The notes beneath the pieces are model-generated. The model saw only the letters and a program-made list of their open reading frames with translations. It was not told where the DNA came from and made no database searches. A stretch of 39,129 bases of DNA from Clostridia bacterium (lineage in GTDB: Bacteria; Bacillota; Clostridia; TANB77; CAG-465), in NCBI GenBank assembly GCA_900772475.1, contig CAAHEI010000079.1:1-39129 (forward strand), written 5' to 3'. This document shows positions 1 to 7,816 of this stretch, in pieces (position 1 is the first letter of the stretch; the number at the start of each line of letters is the position of its first letter). A program made the position numbers and the translations under genes.

Positions 1-1
1 A

Positions 2-2146
2 ATTACAAGAGAGGCAATAGATAGACATTTAAGGCAAAAGAAACCAGTAATAGTTCAAGTAAAAGGAAATGCAGGTCATATATTAGGTTCAGGTACAGAT
101 TCTGGACATTATATAGTTCTTGCAGGATATCAAGGCAATAAAATAATTATTGCAAATTCGGCAGGTGGATTAAAAAATGAAGTTGATATGGATACATTGC
201 TTTCAGCAATGTATGATGATGCAGAATCTGATCATGGATTTATGCTAATTGATCCTGATGGTGGATCTTTTTCAGGTGGAAGTTCAAGTAATAGACCAAA
301 TAACGGTTCAGGTGGTAATTCTAATAACTCTTCGGCTTCTTCAGAATTATCTTCGAAATTACAAGATATGATAAATTATGCTGTATCATTTCCTGAAAGA
401 GGAAAAACATTACCATATGGTGCTCCACCATATATTCCTGATACAAAAGATAAGCTAGAGAATATATCTCAAATAGATTGTAGTGGATTTGTAACAGCCT
501 TATATCAAATATTTTTTGACGTAAATATAGCAAAAGATGGAATTAGGGATATAGTTTCAAATGCTTCAGGTATAAATGAAAAAGGATTAAAGGGCGAAAC
601 ACATAGTTATGATAGATCTAGAGGTTCATCGCAATTACAAGTTGGTGATATTTTACACAATCCAGGACATGTTACAATGTATATTGGAGAGTATAATGGT
701 GTACCTTCGCTAATATCCCAGGGACAAACGGGAGACCCAAGTATTAGACCTGTTGATACAGGATTTTATTCAACAAGTATAGATAGTTACTCTAGATATA
801 TTGGAGGAGTTTCTATAAATGGAGCTAATGGTTCTTCAAGTTTTGGAGATTCAACGTGTAATGGTAAGGCAGCAAGTTATTATAGAGATTTAATAAGAGA
901 AGGAACTTTAAACAGGATTGACTTTATGAATTCAAATCCTGATATATATAATAGGTATTTAAGAAAAGACGCACCATATATGACATATGTAGGATATTCA
1001 AGATCAAAACTTAATTTATCATATTGGAACTTAAAAGAATTATTTAGAGAAGTTGATGATGAAAAAGGATATTTACCATGGGTATATGGAGGATCATTAG
1101 GATTTGAAAATACATATCTAAATAGAAGAAATGGTGTAAATGGAGTTGGTGGTGAAGGTGTTCAGGCAATGGTTGAAAGTGCCAAACAACTTGCAGCTCA
1201 AAACAATGGTGAAGGTTTATGGCACTATTGTCAAGGTGATGCTGCTGGAGCTAGTCATGCCAATAGAAGGTTTATATTCCATAATATTGAAGAAATGCAA
1301 AATTACATAAATATTGGAGAATCTGCCGGAACAGATTGTTCAGCATTCGTTTTATCAATGTATTTAGCATACACAGGTGTAAGTATTGATCCTGGTGGAA
1401 ATGGCTCAAGTCTTAGAAGTTATGCTGAATCTAATAATGGAAGTTCATTACCTGATTCACCAAATGTCGTAATTCAATATCATACTAGTATTGATGCAGG
1501 AATACAAGCAGGTGACGTATTATATGGACCGGGACATGTTGGTTTATACGTAGGTGACGATAGCCAGGTTGACCAAGGTGGAGGAGGAGTCGGTGGCCTA
1601 TGTAACATTGGAATGGGCTGGACAGGACCAAAATTTGATTCGCTTTCTAATAGAGGTTATACTGGATATATACATTATGAAGGCTTACCATCTGTTGTTT
1701 CAAGTGGTGGAACAGGAACAGCAAGTGGAGAGTTCTTAATAAAATCAGGATATGAGGTAGATTCAAGTTATAGAGGACAGACGTATCCATTGACATCTCA
1801 GCAAAGGGATTTTCTTGAGAGATTAGTTTGTGGAGAATTTGGTACATCATATGAAGGATCTGTTTTAATTGCTCAATGTTTGCGTGATGCATTTGTAAAT
1901 GGATTATGCGATGATCCAATGAAAGTTAAATTATTAAGTGCACAAGGTGGACTTGGATATACAGGTTCAATAGCAAATAAAAATGAAAATTCAATTAATG
2001 CGGTAAAATATGTATTTGATGAAGGTGGATCTGGACTACAACACAGAATATATTATATGTGTACTATTGGAGCTACAGAGTGGCATTATACGCAACACAA
2101 GATATATAGGCATCAAAATGTTGATTTCTTTGATGGTTGGAATTAA
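2..2146 (+). CDS. Multi-domain exported peptidoglycan hydrolase (C39-like + two NlpC/P60-like + SleB-like), 5' end missing
   Basis: The reading frame is open from the first bases, so the N-terminus lies outside the window; the first internal Met is at 188. Domains in order: a C39-type peptidase-like piece (GHYIVLAGY, bases 104-130); a Ser/Gly/Asn-rich linker; an NlpC/P60-like cysteine peptidase with IDCSGF and NPGHVTMYIG (Cys98 and His161 counted from the Met at 188); a second one with TDCSAF and GPGHVGLYVG (Cys384, His450); and a C-terminal SleB/CwlJ-like hydrolase module (LERLVCGEFGTSYEG, Glu550, to the end). Known members of these families cleave wall-peptide or glycan bonds outside the cell. 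Inferred role: wall remodelling or lysis; the multi-hydrolase layout also resembles wall-penetrating proteins of conjugative elements or phages. It is followed by a hairpin at 2157. The domain calls rest on motifs only; the C39-like call is the weakest. Confidence 0.75.
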   Translation: MTREAIDRHLRQKKPVIVQVKGNAGHILGSGTDSGHYIVLAGYQGNKIIIANSAGGLKNEVDMDTLLSAMYDDAESDHGFMLIDPDGGSFSGGSSSNRPNNGSGGNSNNSSASSELSSKLQDMINYAVSFPERGKTLPYGAPPYIPDTKDKLENISQIDCSGFVTALYQIFFDVNIAKDGIRDIVSNASGINEKGLKGETHSYDRSRGSSQLQVGDILHNPGHVTMYIGEYNGVPSLISQGQTGDPSIRPVDTGFYSTSIDSYSRYIGGVSINGANGSSSFGDSTCNGKAASYYRDLIREGTLNRIDFMNSNPDIYNRYLRKDAPYMTYVGYSRSKLNLSYWNLKELFREVDDEKGYLPWVYGGSLGFENTYLNRRNGVNGVGGEGVQAMVESAKQLAAQNNGEGLWHYCQGDAAGASHANRRFIFHNIEEMQNYINIGESAGTDCSAFVLSMYLAYTGVSIDPGGNGSSLRSYAESNNGSSLPDSPNVVIQYHTSIDAGIQAGDVLYGPGHVGLYVGDDSQVDQGGGGVGGLCNIGMGWTGPKFDSLSNRGYTGYIHYEGLPSVVSSGGTGTASGEFLIKSGYEVDSSYRGQTYPLTSQQRDFLERLVCGEFGTSYEGSVLIAQCLRDAFVNGLCDDPMKVKLLSAQGGLGYTGSIANKNENSINAVKYVFDEGGSGLQHRIYYMCTIGATEWHYTQHKIYRHQNVDFFDGWN

Positions 2147-2156
2147 TAATCCTAAT

Positions 2157-2182
2157 AGGGAGTAATTACATTGCTCCCTTCT
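2157..2182 (+). terminator. Hairpin after the wall hydrolase, probable terminator
   Basis: A 10-bp stem with one G-U pair (AGGGAGTAAT with ATTGCTCCCT) and a 3-base loop lies 10 bases past the stop codon. The tract after it is only moderately T-rich, so termination may be partial. Confidence 0.45.
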
Positions 2183-2229
2183 AAGATTATGTTAATAAAT
2201 TTAAGTATAGTTTAGTATGTGAGGTTAAT

Positions 2230-3300
2230 ATGGATAAAAACAAAAATATAAGTAAGAAGAAATTTCCAATTATCCCATTTGTTTGGTTTATTTTTTCTTT
2301 AATAGTTATATTTATAATACTTTGGATATTTTTTATCATAAATAAAGAAATGGAAAAAAATGGTATCAAATCTTTTGATAAGAGCATTCCAATTCCTGAC
2401 GGCTTTTATTTTGTAGGAGGAACTAAAGATACAGGATTTGTTATTTCAGATAGCGAGGATGATTACAAAAAGGGAATTTCATATAAATTATTAAAAGGTT
2501 TAGATGGAAATCAATTTGTATGGGTACCCGTAGAAAATCCTGTAGCTGAAGATGAAACGCAACTAAGAAAAATGATTGAAGAAAAGAAATATCCTATGGC
2601 TATTAAACAAGAGGGCGGATATAAAGCAATTTTATATAACTTTGATAGTGAATTAAAAAAATATAATCCAATTTTAGGTAATGTTGAAATCAGAGAACCA
2701 ATTGATATTAAAGAAACATATGCAAATACATTGGATAAAAAAACTGAAGAAAATAGAGAGAATTTATATCAGGATTCCTTCAATAATATGGTTGAAAGCG
2801 TAATTAAATATAAGGGATTTTATATTTCAAGATTTGAAGTTGGAAACATTAACAATGCAATTAAAAATAATGAAAAAGTTGTATCGAAAAAAGGGCAATC
2901 TGATATAGCCAGTTTTTCATGGTTTGAATATTATGATGCTATAAAAAATATGTATAATAGAGATGATATAACAACAGAGATGATATGGGGATGTCAATGG
3001 GATTCAACTTTAAGGTGGATGTTAAATACAAGTGATAGTTATTATAACTTATCATATAGCTTTGGAAATTTCTCTGGAAATAAAATGGAAACCGGTTCTA
3101 ATGAAAGTTATTCCTTAAATAATATATATGATATGCTTGGAAATGTAAGTGAGTATACTCAAACAGGTGCATATACATCAAGTAGAGTAGCAAGGGGATC
3201 AGATTATAGAATAAATAAATCAATTTTTTCTATTGAATATTATTCTTTATCTTATGTATATGAGAATGTCGGTTCAAGGGTTACATTATATATGAAATAA
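2230..3300 (+). CDS. Membrane-anchored FGE/SUMF1-fold protein
   Basis: This 356-residue protein has a single N-terminal membrane anchor (about residues 14-37) followed by an outward-facing domain of the formylglycine-generating-enzyme/sulfatase-modifying-factor fold. Visible signatures are IPIPDGFYFVGGTKDTG (53-69), GNQFVWVPVE (93-102), GFYISRFEVG (about 196-205), NIYDMLGNVSEYT and SRVARGSDYR near the C-terminus. The family contains formylglycine-forming enzymes and many non-catalytic binding versions. I see no cysteine pair near the C-terminus like the catalytic pair of true FGE; the one obvious cysteine is in WGCQWD. A surface-displayed binding or structural role is therefore the better inference. 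The start has GAGGT seven to eight bases upstream. It forms a single-gene unit between two hairpins. Confidence 0.7.
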   Translation: MDKNKNISKKKFPIIPFVWFIFSLIVIFIILWIFFIINKEMEKNGIKSFDKSIPIPDGFYFVGGTKDTGFVISDSEDDYKKGISYKLLKGLDGNQFVWVPVENPVAEDETQLRKMIEEKKYPMAIKQEGGYKAILYNFDSELKKYNPILGNVEIREPIDIKETYANTLDKKTEENRENLYQDSFNNMVESVIKYKGFYISRFEVGNINNAIKNNEKVVSKKGQSDIASFSWFEYYDAIKNMYNRDDITTEMIWGCQWDSTLRWMLNTSDSYYNLSYSFGNFSGNKMETGSNESYSLNNIYDMLGNVSEYTQTGAYTSSRVARGSDYRINKSIFSIEYYSLSYVYENVGSRVTLYMK

Positions 3301-3307
3301 CATTAAT

Positions 3308-3358
3308 AAAAGCAATTTGTATAATATAAGGTACAAATCTTGCTTTTATTTTTTTTTT
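3308..3358 (+). terminator. Rho-independent terminator
   Basis: Inverted repeat AAAAGCAATTTGTA / TACAAATCTTGCTTTT with a 2-base bulge, followed by a long run of T. Its 3' arm overlaps the next promoter. Confidence 0.85.
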
Positions 3359-3368
3359 ATTGTATAAT
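3340..3368 (+). promoter_or_regulatory. Promoter for the 3484 gene, overlapping the terminator
   Basis: TTGCTT and TATAAT separated by 17 bases. The -35 hexamer lies inside the descending arm of the preceding terminator and the spacer contains its T tract. Confidence 0.55.
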
Positions 3369-3483
3369 ATTTATGGATGTATAAGGTTGTTATATGTCAA
3401 TTTTTATAGTGTAATTAATTTATTAATTAATTTATAACTATATAAAAATTAAATTTTAAATTAAATTTAAGGAGAGATGAAAA

Positions 3484-4509
3484 ATGGTAAATGATAAAGA
3501 AGTAAAAACTATGGTATCACCTTTTGCAGTTAGGGAAAATGAAGTAAAGGTGTTTGATGGAAAGGAAGGTTTTGCTTCAATAAATCAAGTAGTCTTTAAA
3601 ATGGATATGGGATACATAAATGAATCTCATATAAAAGCTTTAGAGGTGGTAAACGAATTTGGATTTATTACTTCAAGACAATGTACTCAGATTTTGGATT
3701 TGAGAGGAAAATTAAATGATATTGAGGAAGATAAAAAACAAACTAGAGTTGCAAAATGGCTTGAAGACTTAACTAAATCAAAAGTAATTTCAAGGTATTA
3801 TTTTCAAAGTGATTCTGGTAAAAGTTCGTATAGAGTATATTCGATGGATAAAATTGCGACATATATATTAAAGCAAAGAAATATTCCTACAGCTTGGCAA
3901 CCAACTGACAACACAAAGCCGGCATATTCAGTAAAGAGGAAACTTGCGGGAAACCAAATTATAATTGCTTATATGCAAAAAGTTGCAGCTTTTAGAAGCT
4001 CCAATTCAAATCTTTTGTTATATTCTAAAAAATATAACGTAAAATTTAAACCAACAGGTGGGCTTGTAACTTTAAAAAATTCTACAGAAGATGAAAATTT
4101 TATTTTTGAGGTTGTAAGAAGAAATGACGATTGGAAAAATATGTTTGCCGAAAAAGTACAACTTTATTCAGATTTCTTTGAGAACTTTACTAAAAATGAT
4201 GCCGGATTTTATAATCCACCAAAATTAATTTTTGTTGGTGAAGATATTCAACATACTGCAGAAATGTTTAGAATTATAAAAAAAGTAAGTACATATTTAA
4301 AAGATGAAGACATGTATTTTACAACAGAGTTAAAACATTTGGATGATGATTTAACAAAAAGTATCAGTGTTTTTGAGTTGGATACTGAAACTAAGAAATA
4401 TAAAGCTGTCATAAAGGAGATGGATATTTTAAAACCTGGTGAAAAGAAAACTGTTGATGATAAAATAAAGCTTGATATGAAATTTAACTCAAATATGATA
4501 GTTGAATAA
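3484..4509 (+). CDS. Replication-relaxation-like protein (winged helix + nuclease-like domain)
   Basis: 341 residues. An N-terminal winged-helix-like part (about 45-130: ALEVVNEFGFITSRQCTQIL, RVAKWLEDLTKSKVISRYYF, YRVYSMDKIATYIL) is followed by a restriction-endonuclease-like part with FIFEVVRRNDDW (Glu209) and KVQLYSDFF (Lys224), then PKLIFVGED. This resembles the replication-relaxation (Replic_Relax) family, found mostly on plasmids, conjugative elements and in chromosomal copies; biochemical function is unsettled. I recognise the layout, not a specific homologue. AAGGAG sits 9 bases before the ATG, which decides this start over the Met at residue 10. No relaxase, coupling ATPase or replication gene is adjacent, so a mobile-element origin is possible but not shown. 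Confidence 0.5.
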   Translation: MVNDKEVKTMVSPFAVRENEVKVFDGKEGFASINQVVFKMDMGYINESHIKALEVVNEFGFITSRQCTQILDLRGKLNDIEEDKKQTRVAKWLEDLTKSKVISRYYFQSDSGKSSYRVYSMDKIATYILKQRNIPTAWQPTDNTKPAYSVKRKLAGNQIIIAYMQKVAAFRSSNSNLLLYSKKYNVKFKPTGGLVTLKNSTEDENFIFEVVRRNDDWKNMFAEKVQLYSDFFENFTKNDAGFYNPPKLIFVGEDIQHTAEMFRIIKKVSTYLKDEDMYFTTELKHLDDDLTKSISVFELDTETKKYKAVIKEMDILKPGEKKTVDDKIKLDMKFNSNMIVE

Positions 4510-4515
4510 AAAATT

Positions 4516-4556
4516 ATCCCCCCATTTTATTAATTATTTTAATGAAGTAGGGGGAT
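4516..4556 (+). terminator. Possible terminator before gapA
   Basis: ATCCCCC pairs with GGGGGAT around an AT-rich loop that can pair partly with itself. Only three T follow, so this may be a weak terminator. Confidence 0.4.
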
Positions 4557-4614
4557 TTGTGAAGGTATTTATCAAAATTTGCGATGAAAATAATATAAAC
4601 ATTGTATAAAACTA

Positions 4615-4643
4615 TTGCAAATAAAAAGAGATTGATATAAAAT
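4615..4643 (+). promoter_or_regulatory. Probable gapA promoter
   Basis: TTGCAA is followed by an extended -10 (TGATATAAA, 15-base spacer) or by TAAAAT at a 17-base spacer. No operator for a central glycolytic regulator is evident, and no cggR-like gene precedes gapA. Confidence 0.4.
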
Positions 4644-4675
4644 ATAGATGTAATTATTAAGGGGGAATAATATTT

Positions 4676-5683
4676 ATGATAAAAGTAGGAATTAACGGAT
4701 TCGGAAGAATAGGAAGATTAGTAATGAGAGTATCTTTAGAAAGGGATAATGTTGATGTTGTTGCTGTAAACGATCCTTTTATTGATGTTGAATATATGAA
4801 ATATATGTTAACATATGATACTATTCATGGAAAATATAACGCTGATATTAAGGTTGAAGGTAATGATTTGGTTATAAATGGTAAGACTGTAAAGGTATTT
4901 AATTGCATGGAACCTTCAGAAATTCCTTGGGGAGAAGTTGGAGCTGAATATGTTGTTGAATCATCAGGAGTATTTACAACAACTGAAAAAGCACAAGCTC
5001 ATTTAAAAGGTGGAGCTAAAAAAGTTGTAATTTCTGCACCATCAAAAGATGCAAAAATGTTTGTTATGGGTGTAAATAATAACGAATATACATCAGATAT
5101 GAATATTGTATCAAATGCATCTTGTACTACAAACTGTTTAGCACCTCTTGCTAAAGTTATAAATGATAATTTTGGTATTGTTGAAGGATTAATGACAACT
5201 GTTCACTCTGCAACAGCTACACAAAAAACTGTTGATGGACCATCTAAAAAAGATTGGAGAGGTGGAAGAGCTGCTACATATAACATTATTCCATCATCTA
5301 CTGGTGCCGCAAAAGCAGTTGGTAAAGTAATACCATCATTAAATGGAAAACTAACTGGTATGTCATTTAGAGTACCAACACTAGATGTATCTGTAGTTGA
5401 CCTTACTTGTAGACTTGAAAAAGGAGCTTCATATGAAGAAATCGTAGAAAAAATAAAAGAAGCATGTAATGGAGAACTAAAAGGAATTATGTCTTGGACA
5501 GACGAAGATGTTGTTTCATCTGATTTCATTTCTGATCCTCATACTTCTATATTTGATGTAAAAGCTGGAATTCAACTTAGCGATAACTTTGTAAAATTGG
5601 TATCATGGTATGATAATGAATGGGGTTATTCAAATAAAGTTGTAGATTTAATCACTCATATGTATGGAGTAGACCATAAATAA
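4676..5683 (+). CDS. gapA: Glyceraldehyde-3-phosphate dehydrogenase, type I
   Basis: 335 residues, full length for the family. It oxidises and phosphorylates glyceraldehyde 3-phosphate to 1,3-bisphosphoglycerate with NAD+. The Rossmann start INGFGRIGR (6-14), the acidic residue of VNDPF (31-35) expected for NAD preference, the catalytic ASCTTNC with Cys150 and His177 in TTVHSAT are all visible, as is WYDNEWGYS near the C-terminus. AAGGGGGA precedes the ATG by about 9 bases. It is the first gene of the glycolytic run and is linked to pgk by a 61-base gap carrying a strong hairpin. Confidence 0.98.
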   Translation: MIKVGINGFGRIGRLVMRVSLERDNVDVVAVNDPFIDVEYMKYMLTYDTIHGKYNADIKVEGNDLVINGKTVKVFNCMEPSEIPWGEVGAEYVVESSGVFTTTEKAQAHLKGGAKKVVISAPSKDAKMFVMGVNNNEYTSDMNIVSNASCTTNCLAPLAKVINDNFGIVEGLMTTVHSATATQKTVDGPSKKDWRGGRAATYNIIPSSTGAAKAVGKVIPSLNGKLTGMSFRVPTLDVSVVDLTCRLEKGASYEEIVEKIKEACNGELKGIMSWTDEDVVSSDFISDPHTSIFDVKAGIQLSDNFVKLVSWYDNEWGYSNKVVDLITHMYGVDHK

Positions 5684-5693
5684 AGAATTAAAA

Positions 5694-5722
5694 TTAGGCT
5701 AGCTTTGTGTAAGCTAGCCTAA
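5694..5722 (+). promoter_or_regulatory. Intercistronic hairpin between gapA and pgk
   Basis: A perfect 12-bp stem, TTAGGCTAGCTT with AAGCTAGCCTAA, around the loop TGTGT. No T tract follows in the + direction, so it is more likely an mRNA-stability or processing element than a full terminator. It ends about 10 bases before the pgk ribosome binding site. Confidence 0.6.
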
Positions 5723-5744
5723 AAGTATAAAGGAGAGAAAGTTT

Positions 5745-6926
5745 ATGTTAAACAAAAAAACAATAAGGGATATCAGTGTAAGTTCAAAAAAAGTTTTAGT
5801 TAGATGTGACTTTAATGTTCCACTAGATAAAGATAATCCAGATATAATTACAAGTGATAAAAGAATTGTAGAGTCATTAAAAACAATTAATTACTTAATA
5901 GGTGCAGGAGCAAAAACTATACTATGTTCTCATATAGGAAAAACTGGTCAAAACAAAAGCTTAAAGCCAGTTGCTAAAAAACTATCTGAACTTTTAGAAA
6001 AAGAAGTACCTCTTTTAAAAGATATATATTCAGATGAAACAAAAAATACTATCGATAACATGCAAGATGGTGATGTTGTTTTATTAGAAAATACAAGAAT
6101 GTATGAAGAAGAAGAAAAAAATGATCCTAAATTTGCAGAAAAATTAGCTTCATTTGCTGATATATTTGTAAACGATGCATTTGGAACTGCTCATAGAGCT
6201 CATGCATCAACAGAAGGAGTAACACACTATTTACCTTCTGTATGTGGATTTTTAATAGAAAAAGAAATAAATGCATTAGATAATAGTATTAATAATCCAA
6301 AAAGGCCTCTAGTTGCTATAATTGGTGGATCTAAGGTATCAAGTAAAATAGCTGTACTTACAAATTTACTTGATAAAGTAGATATAATGTTAATTGGTGG
6401 AGCAATGTCATTTACATTTTTAAAAGCAAAAGGATATAACGTTGGAAAATCTCTTGTTGAAGATGATAAAATAGATATTGCTAAAGAAATTATGAGAAAA
6501 GCAGAAGAGAATAAAGTAGAATTCTTGCTTCCTGTAGACCATATAGAAAGTAAAGATACTTCTGGAATATATGATGCAGTGCTTACTCAAGATGAAAACA
6601 TTGACGAAGATTCTATGGGACTTGATATTGGATTTAAAACTGTAGATATGTATGTAGAAAAAATAAAAAAAGCAGCAACAGTTGTATGGAATGGACCTGT
6701 TGGAATGTTTGAAGTGGAAGAATTTGCAAATGGAACAAAAAAAATTGCTGAAGCAATGGCAAATTCTAATGCAATAACAATAATAGGTGGTGGAGATAGC
6801 GCAGCTGCAGTAGAAAAGTTTGGACTTGAAGATAAAATGACACATGTATCTACTGGAGGAGGAGCATCTCTAGAACTTATGGAAGGAAAAAAACTTCCAG
6901 GTATAGAAGCATTACAAGATAAATAA
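5745..6926 (+). CDS. pgk: Phosphoglycerate kinase
   Basis: 393 residues, normal for bacterial PGK. It transfers the acyl phosphate of 1,3-bisphosphoglycerate to ADP. Visible: the substrate-binding VRCDFNVPLD (19-28), SHIGK, LLENTRMYEEE, NDAFGTAHRAHAS, the hinge/nucleotide region AIIGGSKVSSKI and the C-terminal GGGDSAAAVEKFG loop. The ATG has AAGGAGAG 8-9 bases upstream. It is probably cotranscribed with gapA through the hairpin and followed after 11 bases by a small membrane-protein gene. Confidence 0.98.
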   Translation: MLNKKTIRDISVSSKKVLVRCDFNVPLDKDNPDIITSDKRIVESLKTINYLIGAGAKTILCSHIGKTGQNKSLKPVAKKLSELLEKEVPLLKDIYSDETKNTIDNMQDGDVVLLENTRMYEEEEKNDPKFAEKLASFADIFVNDAFGTAHRAHASTEGVTHYLPSVCGFLIEKEINALDNSINNPKRPLVAIIGGSKVSSKIAVLTNLLDKVDIMLIGGAMSFTFLKAKGYNVGKSLVEDDKIDIAKEIMRKAEENKVEFLLPVDHIESKDTSGIYDAVLTQDENIDEDSMGLDIGFKTVDMYVEKIKKAATVVWNGPVGMFEVEEFANGTKKIAEAMANSNAITIIGGGDSAAAVEKFGLEDKMTHVSTGGGASLELMEGKKLPGIEALQDK

Positions 6927-6937
6927 AGGAAAAGAAT

Positions 6938-7432
6938 ATGGCAAAAAAAAATAAAAAGAGTTATACTTTAGATAGGAAAAAATTTTTAATTTTTGTATTT
7001 TCTATTGTTGTAATAGTATCTGTAATCATTATAGTTGTATCATTAAATAAAAAAATAGAAATAAATGATTCAACAGATATTAGTAAATTAAATGCTACAA
7101 AGTATTGTACAGAAATAAAATCTGAGTATAACAAAGATGAAAATAAAAATAAATTTATAGATGATTGTAACAAAATACAAGAAAAAATAGGTATGTATAT
7201 TATCAATAATTCTACATTAGATGATACATCATTTGAAAACTTAATATCAAAATTAAATGGAAATCTAGCAGATAATAATTTTTCAATTATAGAAATGGAT
7301 AATCCAACCTACTGGAATGGAACTTGGAGTGTAGATAATAAAGGTAAATTAAAATTTAAATTTAGCAGTAAAAAAATAGAACCTAATTGGATAAGTGATG
7401 CTACAGTAAGTAATTTTGTTATAACAAATTAA
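6938..7432 (+). CDS. Unrecognised single-pass membrane protein
   Basis: 164 residues. A basic start (MAKKNKKSYTLDRKKF) is followed by one hydrophobic segment (about 17-36) and an Asn/Lys/Asp-rich domain expected outside the membrane. Two cysteines (in TKYCTEIK and IDDCNKI) could form a disulfide; the C-terminal part (YWNGTWSVDNKGKLKFKFSS) looks like beta structure. I do not recognise the family. AAAGGAAAAG precedes the ATG, only 11 bases after pgk, and a strong terminator follows, so it appears to be the last gene of the gapA-pgk transcript. Its co-expression with glycolysis is inferred from position only. Confidence 0.7.
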   Translation: MAKKNKKSYTLDRKKFLIFVFSIVVIVSVIIIVVSLNKKIEINDSTDISKLNATKYCTEIKSEYNKDENKNKFIDDCNKIQEKIGMYIINNSTLDDTSFENLISKLNGNLADNNFSIIEMDNPTYWNGTWSVDNKGKLKFKFSSKKIEPNWISDATVSNFVITN

Positions 7433-7490
7433 AAAATAGGGCAAATTTCAAATACAAGTTGAAATTTGTCCTATTTTCATTTTACATTTT
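7433..7490 (+). terminator. Strong terminator ending the gapA-pgk unit
   Basis: A 19-bp near-perfect stem (AAAATAGGGCAAATTTCAA with its complement at 7459-7477, one G-U pair) and a 7-base loop, followed by T-rich sequence. It starts at the last base of the stop codon region. Confidence 0.9.
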
Positions 7491-7816
7491 TTCTTAAAAT
7501 ATTTAGCATGGTTTGTTATATAAATAAAAATGAAATAGGAATTAATACTTTGGTTATGACTCTAAAAAAGTGGATAAAAATAGAAAATTAAAGTAAAATA
7601 ATAGAATATAATGTTATTGAATAAAAAGTACATTTACGTAAAAAATATTCAATTGAGGTAATTATAAAGAAAATAATTCATTTGGAACTATAATAGTAAC
7701 CATAATACACTCAATTTTTATACAAATTTAAATTAAAAGTTGTTTTTAATATAATTTGGTGTTAAAATATAAATATATACATGTATAAGTATATAAATAA
7801 TTGGAGAGTGGTTTTA
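7491..7816. other. Gene-free spacer upstream of tpiA
   Basis: About 330 bases of AT-rich sequence with no credible ORF. It holds an 8-bp inverted repeat (ATTGAATA at 7616-7623, TATTCAAT at 7646-7653) enclosing the palindrome TTTACGTAAA, and the tpiA promoter at its end. I see no recognised riboswitch. Confidence 0.6.
7740..7768 (+). promoter_or_regulatory. tpiA promoter
   Basis: TTGTTT, 17-base spacer, then TAAAAT with an upstream TGT, giving an extended -10. It lies about 50 bases before the tpiA start. Confidence 0.55.

Noticed and set aside
6420..6845. 141-residue minus-strand frame
   Set aside because: Antisense to pgk and rich in Phe, Cys, Tyr and Ser as expected from the complement of an A-rich gene.
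7781..7816. Longer tpiA start adding 12 residues
   Set aside because: No ribosome site before it, and the added residues are outside the family's conserved N-terminus.
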